Shown piece after piece: positions 23,377-31,728 of a stretch of 64,000 bases of DNA; within the stretch, counting starts at the first letter, position 1; every line of letters starts with the position of its first letter. The translations under genes were made by a program, and so were the position numbers. The notes below the pieces were generated by a model. That model searched no databases, was not told the origin of the DNA, and saw only the letters and a program-made list of their open reading frames with translations. Origin of the DNA: Leifsonia sp. Root1293 (GTDB lineage: Bacteria > Actinomycetota > Actinomycetes > Actinomycetales > Microbacteriaceae); the NCBI RefSeq assembly GCF_001425325.1, contig NZ_LMEH01000001.1, forward strand, positions 1,516,688 to 1,580,687, read 5' to 3'.

Positions 23377-26358
23377 CTAAGCGAGGGAACGGAAGTGCTC
23401 CGTCAGTGGGTCGCCCGCACTGGCGAGGAAGACCGCCTCGGTGCGGGTCGCTGCGCCGAGCTTGCGCAGGATCGCCGAGACGTGCACGCTCGCCGTCTTG
23501 CCGCTGATGAAGAGCTCGGCGCCGATCTCGCGATTGCTGAGACCGCGGGCGACGAGCTCCAGCACCTGTCGCTCCCGGGGCGTGAGCGGTTCGGCGCCGG
23601 GATCCGTCGCCTCGGTACGCGTCTCCGACTGCGCATCGGTGCTCAGCCGCGCCCGACGTGCCACCGCGCGGGCCAGGTCGCCGACGAGACCGATTCCGAA
23701 GTGATCGGCTTCGGTGACAGCCGATCGCAGGCTCTCGTGCGCGCCGGATCTGTCGCCGGCGGCGATCTGGGCCTCGGCGAGCCTGAGGGCGGCGTACGGG
23801 CCGAGGTGCACGGGGCCGCCCTCCGCCGCCGTGCGAGCTCGAAGCCAGAGGGCGGGATCGAGACCGGTGCCCGGTGAGCCGCCCAGCTCGGCGTCGACGA
23901 ACGCGGACCACACGACGGCGGTCGGCCACCACGCGAGCGCGGCCGAAGCGAGCCGCAGATCGGCGGCAGCGGCGTCGAGATCGACCGGGGACGCCGCCTT
24001 CGCCTCGGAACGACGGATGCCGGCCAGCGCGCGTGCCGCGACGGCGAGCAGCGGAAGGTCGTAGCCGGGAATGCTGCGGTGCTCGGGACGGAAGACGACG
24101 CTCGCCTCCTGCCACGCCCTCTCGTCGTCTCCCTCGGCGATGGCGAGTTCTGCGGCGAGGCGGGCGATGCCGAGCCGGGTCTGCATCTCGACCTCGACGA
24201 GCGAGGCGATCGACGGGGCCAGCGACCTGTACATCGCGGCCGCACCGCTGACATCGCCCCGCCAGAGCATCCCCCACATGCGCGCACGCTGCAGGTACAC
24301 CCTGAAGGCGAACGGCGGATCGAGCGAGAGCCCCCGCTCGATCAGCTCGTCGGCGCGGTCCCACTCGCCCAGCGCGTAGTACGGGTCGACAGCGTTCGAA
24401 GCGAGGATGACTCCCGAGATGCGTTCGACGCCGAGCTCACGAGCGCGCGCGAGGCCGCTCTCGGCGAGCTCCACGGCCGATCGGTACCGGCCGAGCAGGT
24501 AGTGCATGTCGGAGATGTTGACCCTGTAGCGCAGTCCGGCGACGCGGTCTCCGTCGCCCAGTTCCCGCGCACGCTCGAGCATGGCGAGCCCGCCGTCGAT
24601 GTCGCCGCTGTGCACCATGCTGACGCCGGCGATGTTGTGGGCGACGGAGGAATAGCGATCGGAGCCCGCAGCAGCCGCCTCCGCCGAGGCATCCGTGGCC
24701 ATCGCGATGGCCTCCTCAGTGCGTCCCTCGATCATCAGGCGTCCGGCGAGTGCGGTGAGCATGGTGGCGCGCAGCTCGCCGGGGCTGCCGGGCGGAACGA
24801 GCTCGATCGCCTGCTCGAGGAGCGGCACGGTGCCCGTGCGGCCCGCGTTGCCGAGGTAGAAGGCCTTGTCTCGGAGCGCGCGGGCGTACTGCAGCGGCCG
24901 GTCGGGTCCTCCCTCCGCCAGTGCCAGGTCGATGAGGGCGCACGAGCGCTCGTTCTCGCCGGCGTTCCGCAGGTGCGACGCCGTGCGGCCGAGGAGCTCG
25001 AGCCGATTCATGCCCGAGACCCGCTCCGGCTCCACGACCCGATCCCACAGGTCGAGAGCGCGCTCGCCCATCTGCCCTGCCGTGGCGTACGCGAAGGCCG
25101 CCCGGGCCTCGGCCATGGCGGCGAGCGTCGCCGGGAAGGCCTTCTCGGGATCGTGGGCGGCCATCCAGTGGTACGAGACCTCGGCCGCGACGCGACGAGT
25201 ACCCGCGGTGCGTTCGAGGGCCTCGGCGTAGGCGGCGTGGAATCGGGCGCGCTCTCCGGGAAGGAGCTCCGCGTGGATCGCCTCGCGGACGAGGGCGTGG
25301 CGGAAGGCGTAGTCGTCGTCACCGGCGACGAGAACGCTCGCGAAGACGGCTTCGCGGATGGCGGCATCGAGCTCCTCGGCGGCTCCCCCGTGCACGTCGG
25401 CGATCAGCTCGTGCTGCACGCGCACGCCGCCGGCGGCCAGCAGGCGGAGGACCGCCTGCGTGTTCGGCTCGAGGCGTTCGTAACGGGCGAGCAGCAGGTC
25501 GCGAAGGGTGTCGGGCAGGCCGTCGTCGGTGGGGCAACCTCCGAGGCCGAGAAGCTCCTCGACGAAGAACGGCACGCCTTCGCTGCGGGCGGAGGTGCGG
25601 GCGAGCAGGTCGGGATCGGGCGACTCGCCCAGGATGGCCTTCACCTGGCGCCGAACCTGCGCCCTGCTGAGCCGGCCGAGCTCCCACCGGTCGATGGAGC
25701 GGCCGCGGTCGAGCTCGGCGAGGAACGCGCGGACGGGGTGCCCGCGCGTCACGTCGTCGCTGCGATAGGTGAGCACCAGCAGCAGGTGGCCACTGCGCAC
25801 GGCACGGATGAGGAAGCGGAGCAGCGTGAGGCTCGCGGCGTCGATCCAGTGCAGGTCCTCGAGTATCACGACGACAGCACGGTCCTGTGAGAACCTCTCG
25901 AGGACCACCGCGACCGCCTCGTGGAGCTGCGCCGATGAGCCCGCCTCCCTCTCGCCGCGCGCGAGCTCGGGAAGCAGGGCGATCAGCGCGGAGCGCCCTG
26001 GGCCGGCGGCATCCGTCACGGCCTCAGCGCCCACGGCGGCCACCAGGCTCCGCAGCACGTCCTTGACCGGAGCGTACGGGGCGGCGACGGCGCCGAGGTC
26101 GACGGACTGGCCACGGAGTACGAGCACGTCAGGGGCGAGCGCGGCCTCGAATTCCGTCACGAGACGGGTCTTGCCGATGCCTGCCTCTCCGCCCACGACA
26201 GCAGTGCGAGGAACGCCGTCGGCAGTGGCATCGAGGAGCGCGCGCAGCCGCTCGAGATCACCCTCACGCCCGACCATTTGCGGGCTCGACATCGACGCAG
26301 GCACAGTCCGATCGTGCCACGGACGGCCGACATCCGTCAGTGAGGTCAGTGAACTCAT
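23377..26358 (-). CDS. LAL-type LuxR-family regulator (large ATP-binding)
   Basis: 993 residues. An N-terminal AAA/NACHT-like ATPase has Walker A GGEAGIGKT (56-64) and Walker B VVILEDLHWID. A long TPR-like middle follows, and a C-terminal LuxR HTH (about 925-985) with TPRERQVLELVARGLSNREI and KTASVHVSAILRKLG. It senses a ligand and switches transcription. The start ATG 26358 overlaps the stop of a 67-residue protein as ATGA, which decides it over ATG 26412 or ATG 26292 (MSSPQMVGRE). The codons just after the start contain a tandem GTCAGTGA repeat. Regulon unknown; the Stealth gene follows 35 bases downstream on the same strand and is an obvious candidate target or operon member. Confidence 0.9.
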   Translation of the reverse strand: MSSLTSLTDVGRPWHDRTVPASMSSPQMVGREGDLERLRALLDATADGVPRTAVVGGEAGIGKTRLVTEFEAALAPDVLVLRGQSVDLGAVAAPYAPVKDVLRSLVAAVGAEAVTDAAGPGRSALIALLPELARGEREAGSSAQLHEAVAVVLERFSQDRAVVVILEDLHWIDAASLTLLRFLIRAVRSGHLLLVLTYRSDDVTRGHPVRAFLAELDRGRSIDRWELGRLSRAQVRRQVKAILGESPDPDLLARTSARSEGVPFFVEELLGLGGCPTDDGLPDTLRDLLLARYERLEPNTQAVLRLLAAGGVRVQHELIADVHGGAAEELDAAIREAVFASVLVAGDDDYAFRHALVREAIHAELLPGERARFHAAYAEALERTAGTRRVAAEVSYHWMAAHDPEKAFPATLAAMAEARAAFAYATAGQMGERALDLWDRVVEPERVSGMNRLELLGRTASHLRNAGENERSCALIDLALAEGGPDRPLQYARALRDKAFYLGNAGRTGTVPLLEQAIELVPPGSPGELRATMLTALAGRLMIEGRTEEAIAMATDASAEAAAAGSDRYSSVAHNIAGVSMVHSGDIDGGLAMLERARELGDGDRVAGLRYRVNISDMHYLLGRYRSAVELAESGLARARELGVERISGVILASNAVDPYYALGEWDRADELIERGLSLDPPFAFRVYLQRARMWGMLWRGDVSGAAAMYRSLAPSIASLVEVEMQTRLGIARLAAELAIAEGDDERAWQEASVVFRPEHRSIPGYDLPLLAVAARALAGIRRSEAKAASPVDLDAAAADLRLASAALAWWPTAVVWSAFVDAELGGSPGTGLDPALWLRARTAAEGGPVHLGPYAALRLAEAQIAAGDRSGAHESLRSAVTEADHFGIGLVGDLARAVARRARLSTDAQSETRTEATDPGAEPLTPRERQVLELVARGLSNREIGAELFISGKTASVHVSAILRKLGAATRTEAVFLASAGDPLTEHFRSLA
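26336..26352. repeat. Tandem GTCAGTGA direct repeat at the start of the LAL gene
   Basis: GTCAGTGA occurs at 26336-26343 and 26345-26352 with one base between. It encodes the SLTSLT residues of the regulator, or, if translation starts at 26292, it would be an operator-like direct repeat upstream. Confidence 0.5.
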
Positions 26359-26558
26359 CTGTGCGCCAGTCGCGCCGGCGCTCCCTTGCCGTGGCCGAAC
26401 AGCAGCGACCACACGGAGTGGTGGTGAATGGGCGCTCGGTCGGCGTCGGATCCGTCTCCGTCCTCATCCGCCCGGCGGCGCTGCTCGAGCCTCTCTTCGG
26501 CCGCCACCGACTCGTGCCGGTGAAGCGTCTCTGCCATGTACTGAGCTGCGAACTGCAT
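26355..26558 (-). CDS. 67-residue protein translationally coupled to the LAL regulator
   Basis: Starts MQFAAQYMAETLHRHESV, a predicted amphipathic helix. An acidic stretch (ADEDGDGSDADR), a His-rich patch (IHHHSVW) and a basic end follow. A textbook AGGAGG lies seven bases before ATG 26558, and the stop codon overlaps the LAL start in ATGA, so the two proteins should be made in fixed ratio. An imperfect GGATTCGATGGATCC palindrome (26573-26587) sits just upstream. A role as regulator partner or sensor peptide is inference; no family recognised. Confidence 0.65.
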   Translation of the reverse strand: MQFAAQYMAETLHRHESVAAEERLEQRRRADEDGDGSDADRAPIHHHSVWSLLFGHGKGAPARLAHR

Positions 26559-26671
26559 TGTGAGCCTCCTGGATTCGATGGATCCAGCGTGCTCGCTGAG
26601 GACCTCCGGGTGGATCGGGAGGATGACCTAGATCCGGGCTGCAGGCACCTCAGATCCGAGGGCGGCGGAGT

Positions 26672-26788
26672 GCGCGCTTCGACCGCGGACTTCGTCCGGG
26701 CCTCAGCGAGCGGATAGGTGGGCGGGGCGCGCGCTTCGACCGCGCACTTCGTCCGGGCCTCAGCGAGCGGATGGCCTCAGCGAGCGGA
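26672..26788. repeat. 44-bp tandem repeat, intergenic family C
   Basis: Copies at 26672-26715 and 26729-26772 differ at very few bases, and a partial third copy (26775-26788) runs into the helicase stop codon. Related sequence lies at 49213-49328. The common core is GCGCGCTTCG, then CGGGCCTCAGCGAGCG. Both sites sit at the 3' end of a minus-strand gene. Confidence 0.75.
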
Positions 26789-29296
26789 GTGCGGACCGAC
26801 CCTCGTGACCCGGATGACGGCCTCACCGGCGTCGTCGGAGGCGTCGAGATCGACCGTGGCCTCGATGGCCCAGTCGTGGTCGCCGTCGGGGTCGTCGAAG
26901 ATCTGGCGGGCCGTCCACACGCGGCTGCTCTCGTCGAGGACGAGCAGCGCCGAGCTGCGAGCATGCGGACCGATGCCGATGGCGTCGTACTCGGTGAAGT
27001 AGCCGTCCAGCGCCTGAGTCCAGGCCGCCGCATCGAAGCCGTGCTGAGCGTCGAGCTCGTCGAGCGCCGGATAGTCCTCGCGTGCGGCCAGTTGCACGCG
27101 CCGGAACAGCTCGTTGCGCACGAGCACGCGGAAGGCGCGGATGTTCGTGGTGAGGCGGCTGGGCGCCGGGGGCACGACGGCCGTCTCGAGAGCGTGATGG
27201 ACGGCGGCATCCGGATGCGCCAGTTCGTTCCACTCGTCGAGCAGGCTCGAGTCGACCTGGCGCACCAGTTCGCCCAGCCACTCGATGAGATCGGTCAGAT
27301 CCTCGGTGCGCAGGTCGAGAGGAATGGTCTGCCTCGCCGTGCGGTAGGCGTCGGACAGGTAGCGCAGCACGACTCCCTCCGAGCGCGCCAGTCTGTAGAA
27401 GGCGATGAACTCGCCGAACGACATCGCCCTCTCGTACATGTCACGCACGACCGACTTCGGGCTGAGGGCGAAGTCGCGCACCCACGGCTGCACGGCCGCG
27501 TAGGTCTCGTAGGCGGCGCCGAGGAGGTCGGCGAGCGGGCGCGGATGCGTGATGTCCTCGAGCAGCTCCATGCGCTCCTCGTATTCGATGCCCTCGGACT
27601 TCATGGCGGCGACTGCCTCGCCCCGCGCGACGAACTGCTGCTGCGACAGGATGGCGCGCGGATCGTCGAGGGTGGCCTCCAGCACCGAGATGATGTCGAG
27701 CGCATAGCTCGGCGACTCGGGTTCGATGAGCTCGAACGCCTCCAGCGCGAACGGGGACAACGGCTGGTTGAGAGCGAAGTTCGGCTCCAGGTCGATCGCG
27801 AGCCTGATGACGCCGTCGTCCTGCGTGACGATCCCGGACGCCCGCAGGGTGCGATAGATGCCGAGCGCCCGGCGGGCGAGCTCGAGCCGGCGCTTCCACG
27901 GCTCGTGATTGTCGAACACCAGCGTGCGCACGTTCTCGAACACGTCCCCACCGCGGGCGATCACGTTGATGAGCATCGCGCTGGTCATCTGCATGTGCGA
28001 GCGCAGCGCCTCGGGCTCGGCGTCGATGAGCTTGCGGAACGACGGCTCGCCCCACGACACGAAGCCGTCCGGGGCCTTCTTTCGGATGATCTTGCGCTTC
28101 TTCTTCGGGTCGTCGCCCGCCTTCTCGATGGCCTTGAGGTTCTCGGACTCGTGCTCGGGAGCCTGCGCGACGACGGTACCGGTGGTGTCGTAGCCGGCGC
28201 GCCCCGCCCTGCCGGCGATCTGGTGGAACTCGCGGGCGGTGAGCTGCCGCATCCGTTGGCCGTCGTACTTGGTCAGTGCTGTGAGCAGCACTGTGCGGAT
28301 GGGCACGTTGATGCCGACGCCGAGCGTGTCGGTGCCGCAGATGACGCGGAGCAGGCCGCGCTGGGCGAGGGTCTCGACGAGACGGCGGTACTTCGGCAGC
28401 ATGCCGGCGTGGTGCACGCCGATGCCCATGCGGATGAGCCTGGAGAGGGTCTTGCCGAACGCCGTGGTGAACCGGAACTCGGCGATGAGCTCGGCGATCT
28501 CGTCGCGTTGCTCCCGGCTGGCGATCTTCGCGCTCGCCAGTGCCTGCGCGCGCTCGAGCGCCGCGGCCTGTGAGAAGTGCACGATGTAGACGGGAGCACG
28601 GTTCGTCTGCAGCAGGTCGTCGATGGTCTCGTGCACCGGCGTGGTCTCGTAGTAGTAGCTGAGCGGCACGGGGCGTTCCACTCCGGTGACGGATGCCGTG
28701 TCGCGGTCCGTCCGGCGGGTGAGGTCGGCGGCGATCTCGCTCGTGTCGCCGAGCGTGGCCGACATGAGCACGAACTGGGCACGGGACAGGAGCAGCAGCG
28801 GAACCTGCCAGGCCCAGCCGCGGTCCTGGTCGGCGTAGAAGTGGAACTCGTCCATGATGACGACGTCCGCCTCGGTGTCCTCGCCGTGTCGGAGCGCCTG
28901 GTTGGCGAGGATCTCCGCGGTGCAGCAGATGATCGGCGCGTCGGGATTCACGGCCGAATCGCCGGTCATCATCCCCACGTTCGCCGCACCGAAGACGTCG
29001 ACCAGGGCGAAGAACTTCTCGCTCACCAGAGCCTTGATCGGAGCCGTGTAGAAGGAGCGGCTGCCCGCCGCCATCGCCGCGAAGTGCGCGCCGACGGCGA
29101 CGAGCGACTTCCCGGTTCCCGTCGGGGTGGAGAGAATGAGATTCGCGCCGGAGACGATCTCGATGAGCGCCTCCTCCTGGGCCGGGTAGAGCGTGAGCCC
29201 GCTGTCGACCGCCCACTGCTCGAACGCCTCGAAGATCGCGTCGGCATCCGTCGACTCCGGAAGGCGGTCGAGGAGGGGACGCGCATCGGAGCTCAT
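26777..29296 (-). CDS. Ski2-like DEAD/DEAH-box RNA helicase with DUF3516 C-terminus
   Basis: 839 residues. Helicase motifs: Walker A STPTGTGKS (56-64), DEFH box (149-152, VVIMDEFHFY), SAT motif VLMSATLGD and motif VI QIAGRAGRAGYD. The C-terminal 350 residues match the DUF3516 extension found in actinobacterial Ski2-like helicases. It probably unwinds structured RNA during decay or ribosome work. The start ATG 29296 has TAGGAT eight bases upstream; the 77 extra codons available upstream are non-coding in character. The stop codon lies inside a family C intergenic repeat. Confidence 0.93.
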   Translation of the reverse strand: MSSDARPLLDRLPESTDADAIFEAFEQWAVDSGLTLYPAQEEALIEIVSGANLILSTPTGTGKSLVAVGAHFAAMAAGSRSFYTAPIKALVSEKFFALVDVFGAANVGMMTGDSAVNPDAPIICCTAEILANQALRHGEDTEADVVIMDEFHFYADQDRGWAWQVPLLLLSRAQFVLMSATLGDTSEIAADLTRRTDRDTASVTGVERPVPLSYYYETTPVHETIDDLLQTNRAPVYIVHFSQAAALERAQALASAKIASREQRDEIAELIAEFRFTTAFGKTLSRLIRMGIGVHHAGMLPKYRRLVETLAQRGLLRVICGTDTLGVGINVPIRTVLLTALTKYDGQRMRQLTAREFHQIAGRAGRAGYDTTGTVVAQAPEHESENLKAIEKAGDDPKKKRKIIRKKAPDGFVSWGEPSFRKLIDAEPEALRSHMQMTSAMLINVIARGGDVFENVRTLVFDNHEPWKRRLELARRALGIYRTLRASGIVTQDDGVIRLAIDLEPNFALNQPLSPFALEAFELIEPESPSYALDIISVLEATLDDPRAILSQQQFVARGEAVAAMKSEGIEYEERMELLEDITHPRPLADLLGAAYETYAAVQPWVRDFALSPKSVVRDMYERAMSFGEFIAFYRLARSEGVVLRYLSDAYRTARQTIPLDLRTEDLTDLIEWLGELVRQVDSSLLDEWNELAHPDAAVHHALETAVVPPAPSRLTTNIRAFRVLVRNELFRRVQLAAREDYPALDELDAQHGFDAAAWTQALDGYFTEYDAIGIGPHARSSALLVLDESSRVWTARQIFDDPDGDHDWAIEATVDLDASDDAGEAVIRVTRVGPHSAR

Positions 29297-29356
29297 GGGA
29301 ATCGATCCTACGGTCGCCCATCCTGGGCACGATGCCAACGGAGTACGCTGCTTCCC

Positions 29357-29860
29357 ATGCGGAGCGGTCGGCTCTCGAAGAACACGATCATCACGGTCGT
29401 CAGCGTGGTGCTCACCGGTGCACTCGTGCTCACGATCTGGATCGTGGTGGCGAACACCCGCCCCGACACCCCCACGACGCTCGCCGGCGTGAAGGCCGAG
29501 GCGATGCTGGTCGTCGAGGAGATCCACGATCTCGTGCCACCCGCATCAGTCGTGGACAGCACCGACGAGGCGCAGACCGTCGACTGCGTCGCGGGCGGCG
29601 GCTCTCAGATGATGCGCATCCGCCGGGTGATCGTCGTTCCCGAGGACTTCGATCGCACCCAGTGGACGCTCGAACTCGAGGAGAAGTTCCGAGCCAGGCA
29701 GGGCTGGGCAACCGACTTCGAACGACTGCCCGGTCAGGCGGGCACTCGAGTGCGGCTGGTGAACCCGCAGACACTGATCTTCAGCGTCGTGTCGACCGCC
29801 GAAGACGGTGTGCCGCACCTCACGATCCTGAGCACGACCCGCTGCTCCCACCCCGAGTGA
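29357..29860 (+). CDS. Membrane-anchored extracytoplasmic hypothetical protein
   Basis: 167 residues. A basic N-terminus and one membrane segment (about 10-32, IITVVSVVLTGALVLTIWIVV) precede a mostly beta extracellular domain with two Cys (VDCVAGG, TTRCSHPE) that could form a disulfide. There is no lipobox, so it is a signal anchor. ATG 29357 lies seven bases after TACGCT (29344-29349), and the divergent helicase uses a similar box on the other strand. Function unknown. Confidence 0.7.
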   Translation: MRSGRLSKNTIITVVSVVLTGALVLTIWIVVANTRPDTPTTLAGVKAEAMLVVEEIHDLVPPASVVDSTDEAQTVDCVAGGGSQMMRIRRVIVVPEDFDRTQWTLELEEKFRARQGWATDFERLPGQAGTRVRLVNPQTLIFSVVSTAEDGVPHLTILSTTRCSHPE

Positions 29861-29950
29861 CCCAATCCGACGGGCCGTCGCACGACGAAATGCCGTTAAC
29901 GTGCGTGTCACACGCGGTGCGTACTGTTGCATCAAGGGGAGGGTATTCGA

Positions 29951-30295
29951 ATGTGGGAAGCACCGTGGGAACCGTTGCTGCTTGAGCAGTTGCGCAACGA
30001 AGCACGCGACGAATTGTCGGCCGTCATCGAGATCAAGTGCCGTCAGGGTGAGGATCCGTGGGACTTCCTCCCCGACCTGCCATCGGTCGACGAGCAGGTC
30101 GTCGCGACCATCCGCGCCGAGCGTCTCGCCGACAGCCGGCTGACCGGTGAGCGGGCCCGTGCGCACCACCCGGCCTCGCCCCGCGGTGCCGCGGAGGCCT
30201 TCGAGTACAAGCTGCTGCGCTCGATCGCCCTCGAGCATCCGGAGCTGTCTACGGCCGTCTGGCACCTGCTCGCCCGGCTGCCCCGGGCGGCGTAG
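29951..30295 (+). CDS. Hypothetical acidic/helical protein, 114 residues
   Basis: Soluble, Trp-rich at the start (MWEAPWEPLLLEQLRNEARD) and mainly helical. ATG 29951 is chosen over an upstream TTG because AGGGGAGGG lies about eight bases ahead. Upstream, a 6-1-6 palindrome GCGTGTCACACGC (29903-29915) precedes a TACTGT box (29922-29927), so the promoter may be repressor-controlled. Its 3' end is five bases from the opposing LLM gene. No family recognised. Confidence 0.6.
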   Translation: MWEAPWEPLLLEQLRNEARDELSAVIEIKCRQGEDPWDFLPDLPSVDEQVVATIRAERLADSRLTGERARAHHPASPRGAAEAFEYKLLRSIALEHPELSTAVWHLLARLPRAA

Positions 30296-30300
30296 AGCGC

Positions 30301-31728
30301 CTACGCGCGTCGCCTGACAGTCTGCGCGGCCTCGGCCTCTCGTGCCGCCGCGTGGAGATTGCCCGGGCGCGCCAGACCGAGGTGCTCACGCAGGGTGCGG
30401 CCCTCATAGGCGTCGCGGAACAGCCCGCGCCGCCGGAGTTCCGGGATCACCAGTGTCGTGAACGCCTCGAACTGGTCGCCGTGGAAGGCCGTCAGCACGT
30501 TGAAGCCGTCGACGGCATCGGCCTCGAACCACTCCTGCAGATGATCGGCGACGACACCGGCATCGCCGACGATGGCTGCGCTCGGCACCAGGTGGGTGGC
30601 AAGCAGGTGGCGCAGGGTGATCGGACGCTCGTCGTCACCGACGCGCCGACCCGTGCGCACAGCCACCACGTCGATGAGGTGCTGTCCGAGGTCGCTGAAC
30701 CGCTCGGCCAGGCGTCGGGTCACGACGGCGTCGAGAGCCTGCGGACCCAGGGCGACTCCCACGGCCTGGGAGAGGGCACGGATGCCCCGACCGGAGGGGA
30801 AGTCGGGCGAGAGCGAGAGTTCGGAACCGTCGTCGAGCGGAACCAGGGCGAGCAGCTGATCGAAGATGGCCCACGCCTCCTGCTGGGTGGCGGCGACGAC
30901 AGGGAGCACAGGCGAGATGATGCGCAGTTCGTCGGTGGCGCGCCCGGCGGCAACGGCCTGGCGGCGCAGCTCAGCACTCAACCGCACGCCCTCGGCCAGG
31001 GTCGGCACGGCGACGAGGGCGACGTCCGCCGTGGCCGCAGCCAGCTGGCGCGAGCGCAGCGCCGTTCCAGCGTGCACGATCGGCAGGTGGCCCTGCACGG
31101 GACGCACCACGTTCAGGGCCCCAGCCACGCGCACGTGCTCGCCGCTGTAGTCGGCAGCGTGCAGCCGCGTCGGGTCGATGAGCCGACCCGTGGCGCGGTC
31201 CTGGACGAAGGCGTCGTCCTCCCAGCTGTCCCAGAGCAGGCGCAGTGCCTCGATGAACTCCGTGGCCTGGTCGTAGCGGTGCTCGTTGCCCCAGTGCGCG
31301 TCGCGACCGTGGTTGCCCGCGGATCTCGGCTCTGCTCCGGTGACGAGGTTGAGGCCGGCGCGACCTGAGCTCAGCGCGTCGACGGATGCCGTGGCCCGCG
31401 CGAGCGTGTACGGGTCGCTGTACGTGGTGTTGGCTGTGGCGATCAGGCCGATGCGCCGGGTGATGCCGGCCAGGTAGGTGATCGCCGACAGCGGGTCGAT
31501 GCGCGCCAGCAGGTACGGATCGCGCACCTCGAGGTCGCTTCCCGTCGCCAGCCAGTCGCCGAAGAAGAGGTAGTCGAGGTGCGCGGCCTCGGCCAGCTTG
31601 GCCGTTCGTCGGAGCACGGCCGTGTCGGTGCGCGGGTCGGCGTGCGCGCCGGGGATGCGCCAGCCCGAGGGGAATGCGCCCAGTGCCCTCACCATCGCTC
31701 CGATGATGATGTGCTCCCTGCCACCCAT
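30301..31728 (-). CDS. LLM-class flavin-dependent monooxygenase (NtaA/SnaA/DszA family), copy 1
   Basis: 475 residues. The luciferase-like TIM barrel shows the family segments LAEAAHLDYLFFGDWL, GLIATANTTYSDPYTLARAT, GRAGLNLVTGAEP and DQATEFIEALRLLWDSWE. Such enzymes use FMNH2 supplied by a separate reductase to oxidise C-S or C-N bonds. The FMN reductase is encoded two genes upstream, and a desulfurase-like enzyme in between overlaps by ATGA, so all three form one operon. The start ATG 31728 is set by that overlap. The most likely role is oxidative sulfur (or nitrogen) release from an organic substrate; the substrate is unknown. Confidence 0.87.
   Translation of the reverse strand: MGGREHIIIGAMVRALGAFPSGWRIPGAHADPRTDTAVLRRTAKLAEAAHLDYLFFGDWLATGSDLEVRDPYLLARIDPLSAITYLAGITRRIGLIATANTTYSDPYTLARATASVDALSSGRAGLNLVTGAEPRSAGNHGRDAHWGNEHRYDQATEFIEALRLLWDSWEDDAFVQDRATGRLIDPTRLHAADYSGEHVRVAGALNVVRPVQGHLPIVHAGTALRSRQLAAATADVALVAVPTLAEGVRLSAELRRQAVAAGRATDELRIISPVLPVVAATQQEAWAIFDQLLALVPLDDGSELSLSPDFPSGRGIRALSQAVGVALGPQALDAVVTRRLAERFSDLGQHLIDVVAVRTGRRVGDDERPITLRHLLATHLVPSAAIVGDAGVVADHLQEWFEADAVDGFNVLTAFHGDQFEAFTTLVIPELRRRGLFRDAYEGRTLREHLGLARPGNLHAAAREAEAAQTVRRRA

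Noticed and set aside
23342-24364. N-terminal extension of the Stealth frame to 908 codons
   Set aside because: The extension is antisense-like Arg/Ala sequence inside the LAL gene; ATG 23341 has a GGGAGG site.
24079-25890. 603-codon plus-strand frame across the LAL regulator
   Set aside because: Antisense shadow; the regulator's domains are all in the minus frame.
26771-28573. 600-codon plus-strand frame across the Ski2-like helicase
   Set aside because: Complement of the helicase coding strand, without a credible start or family.
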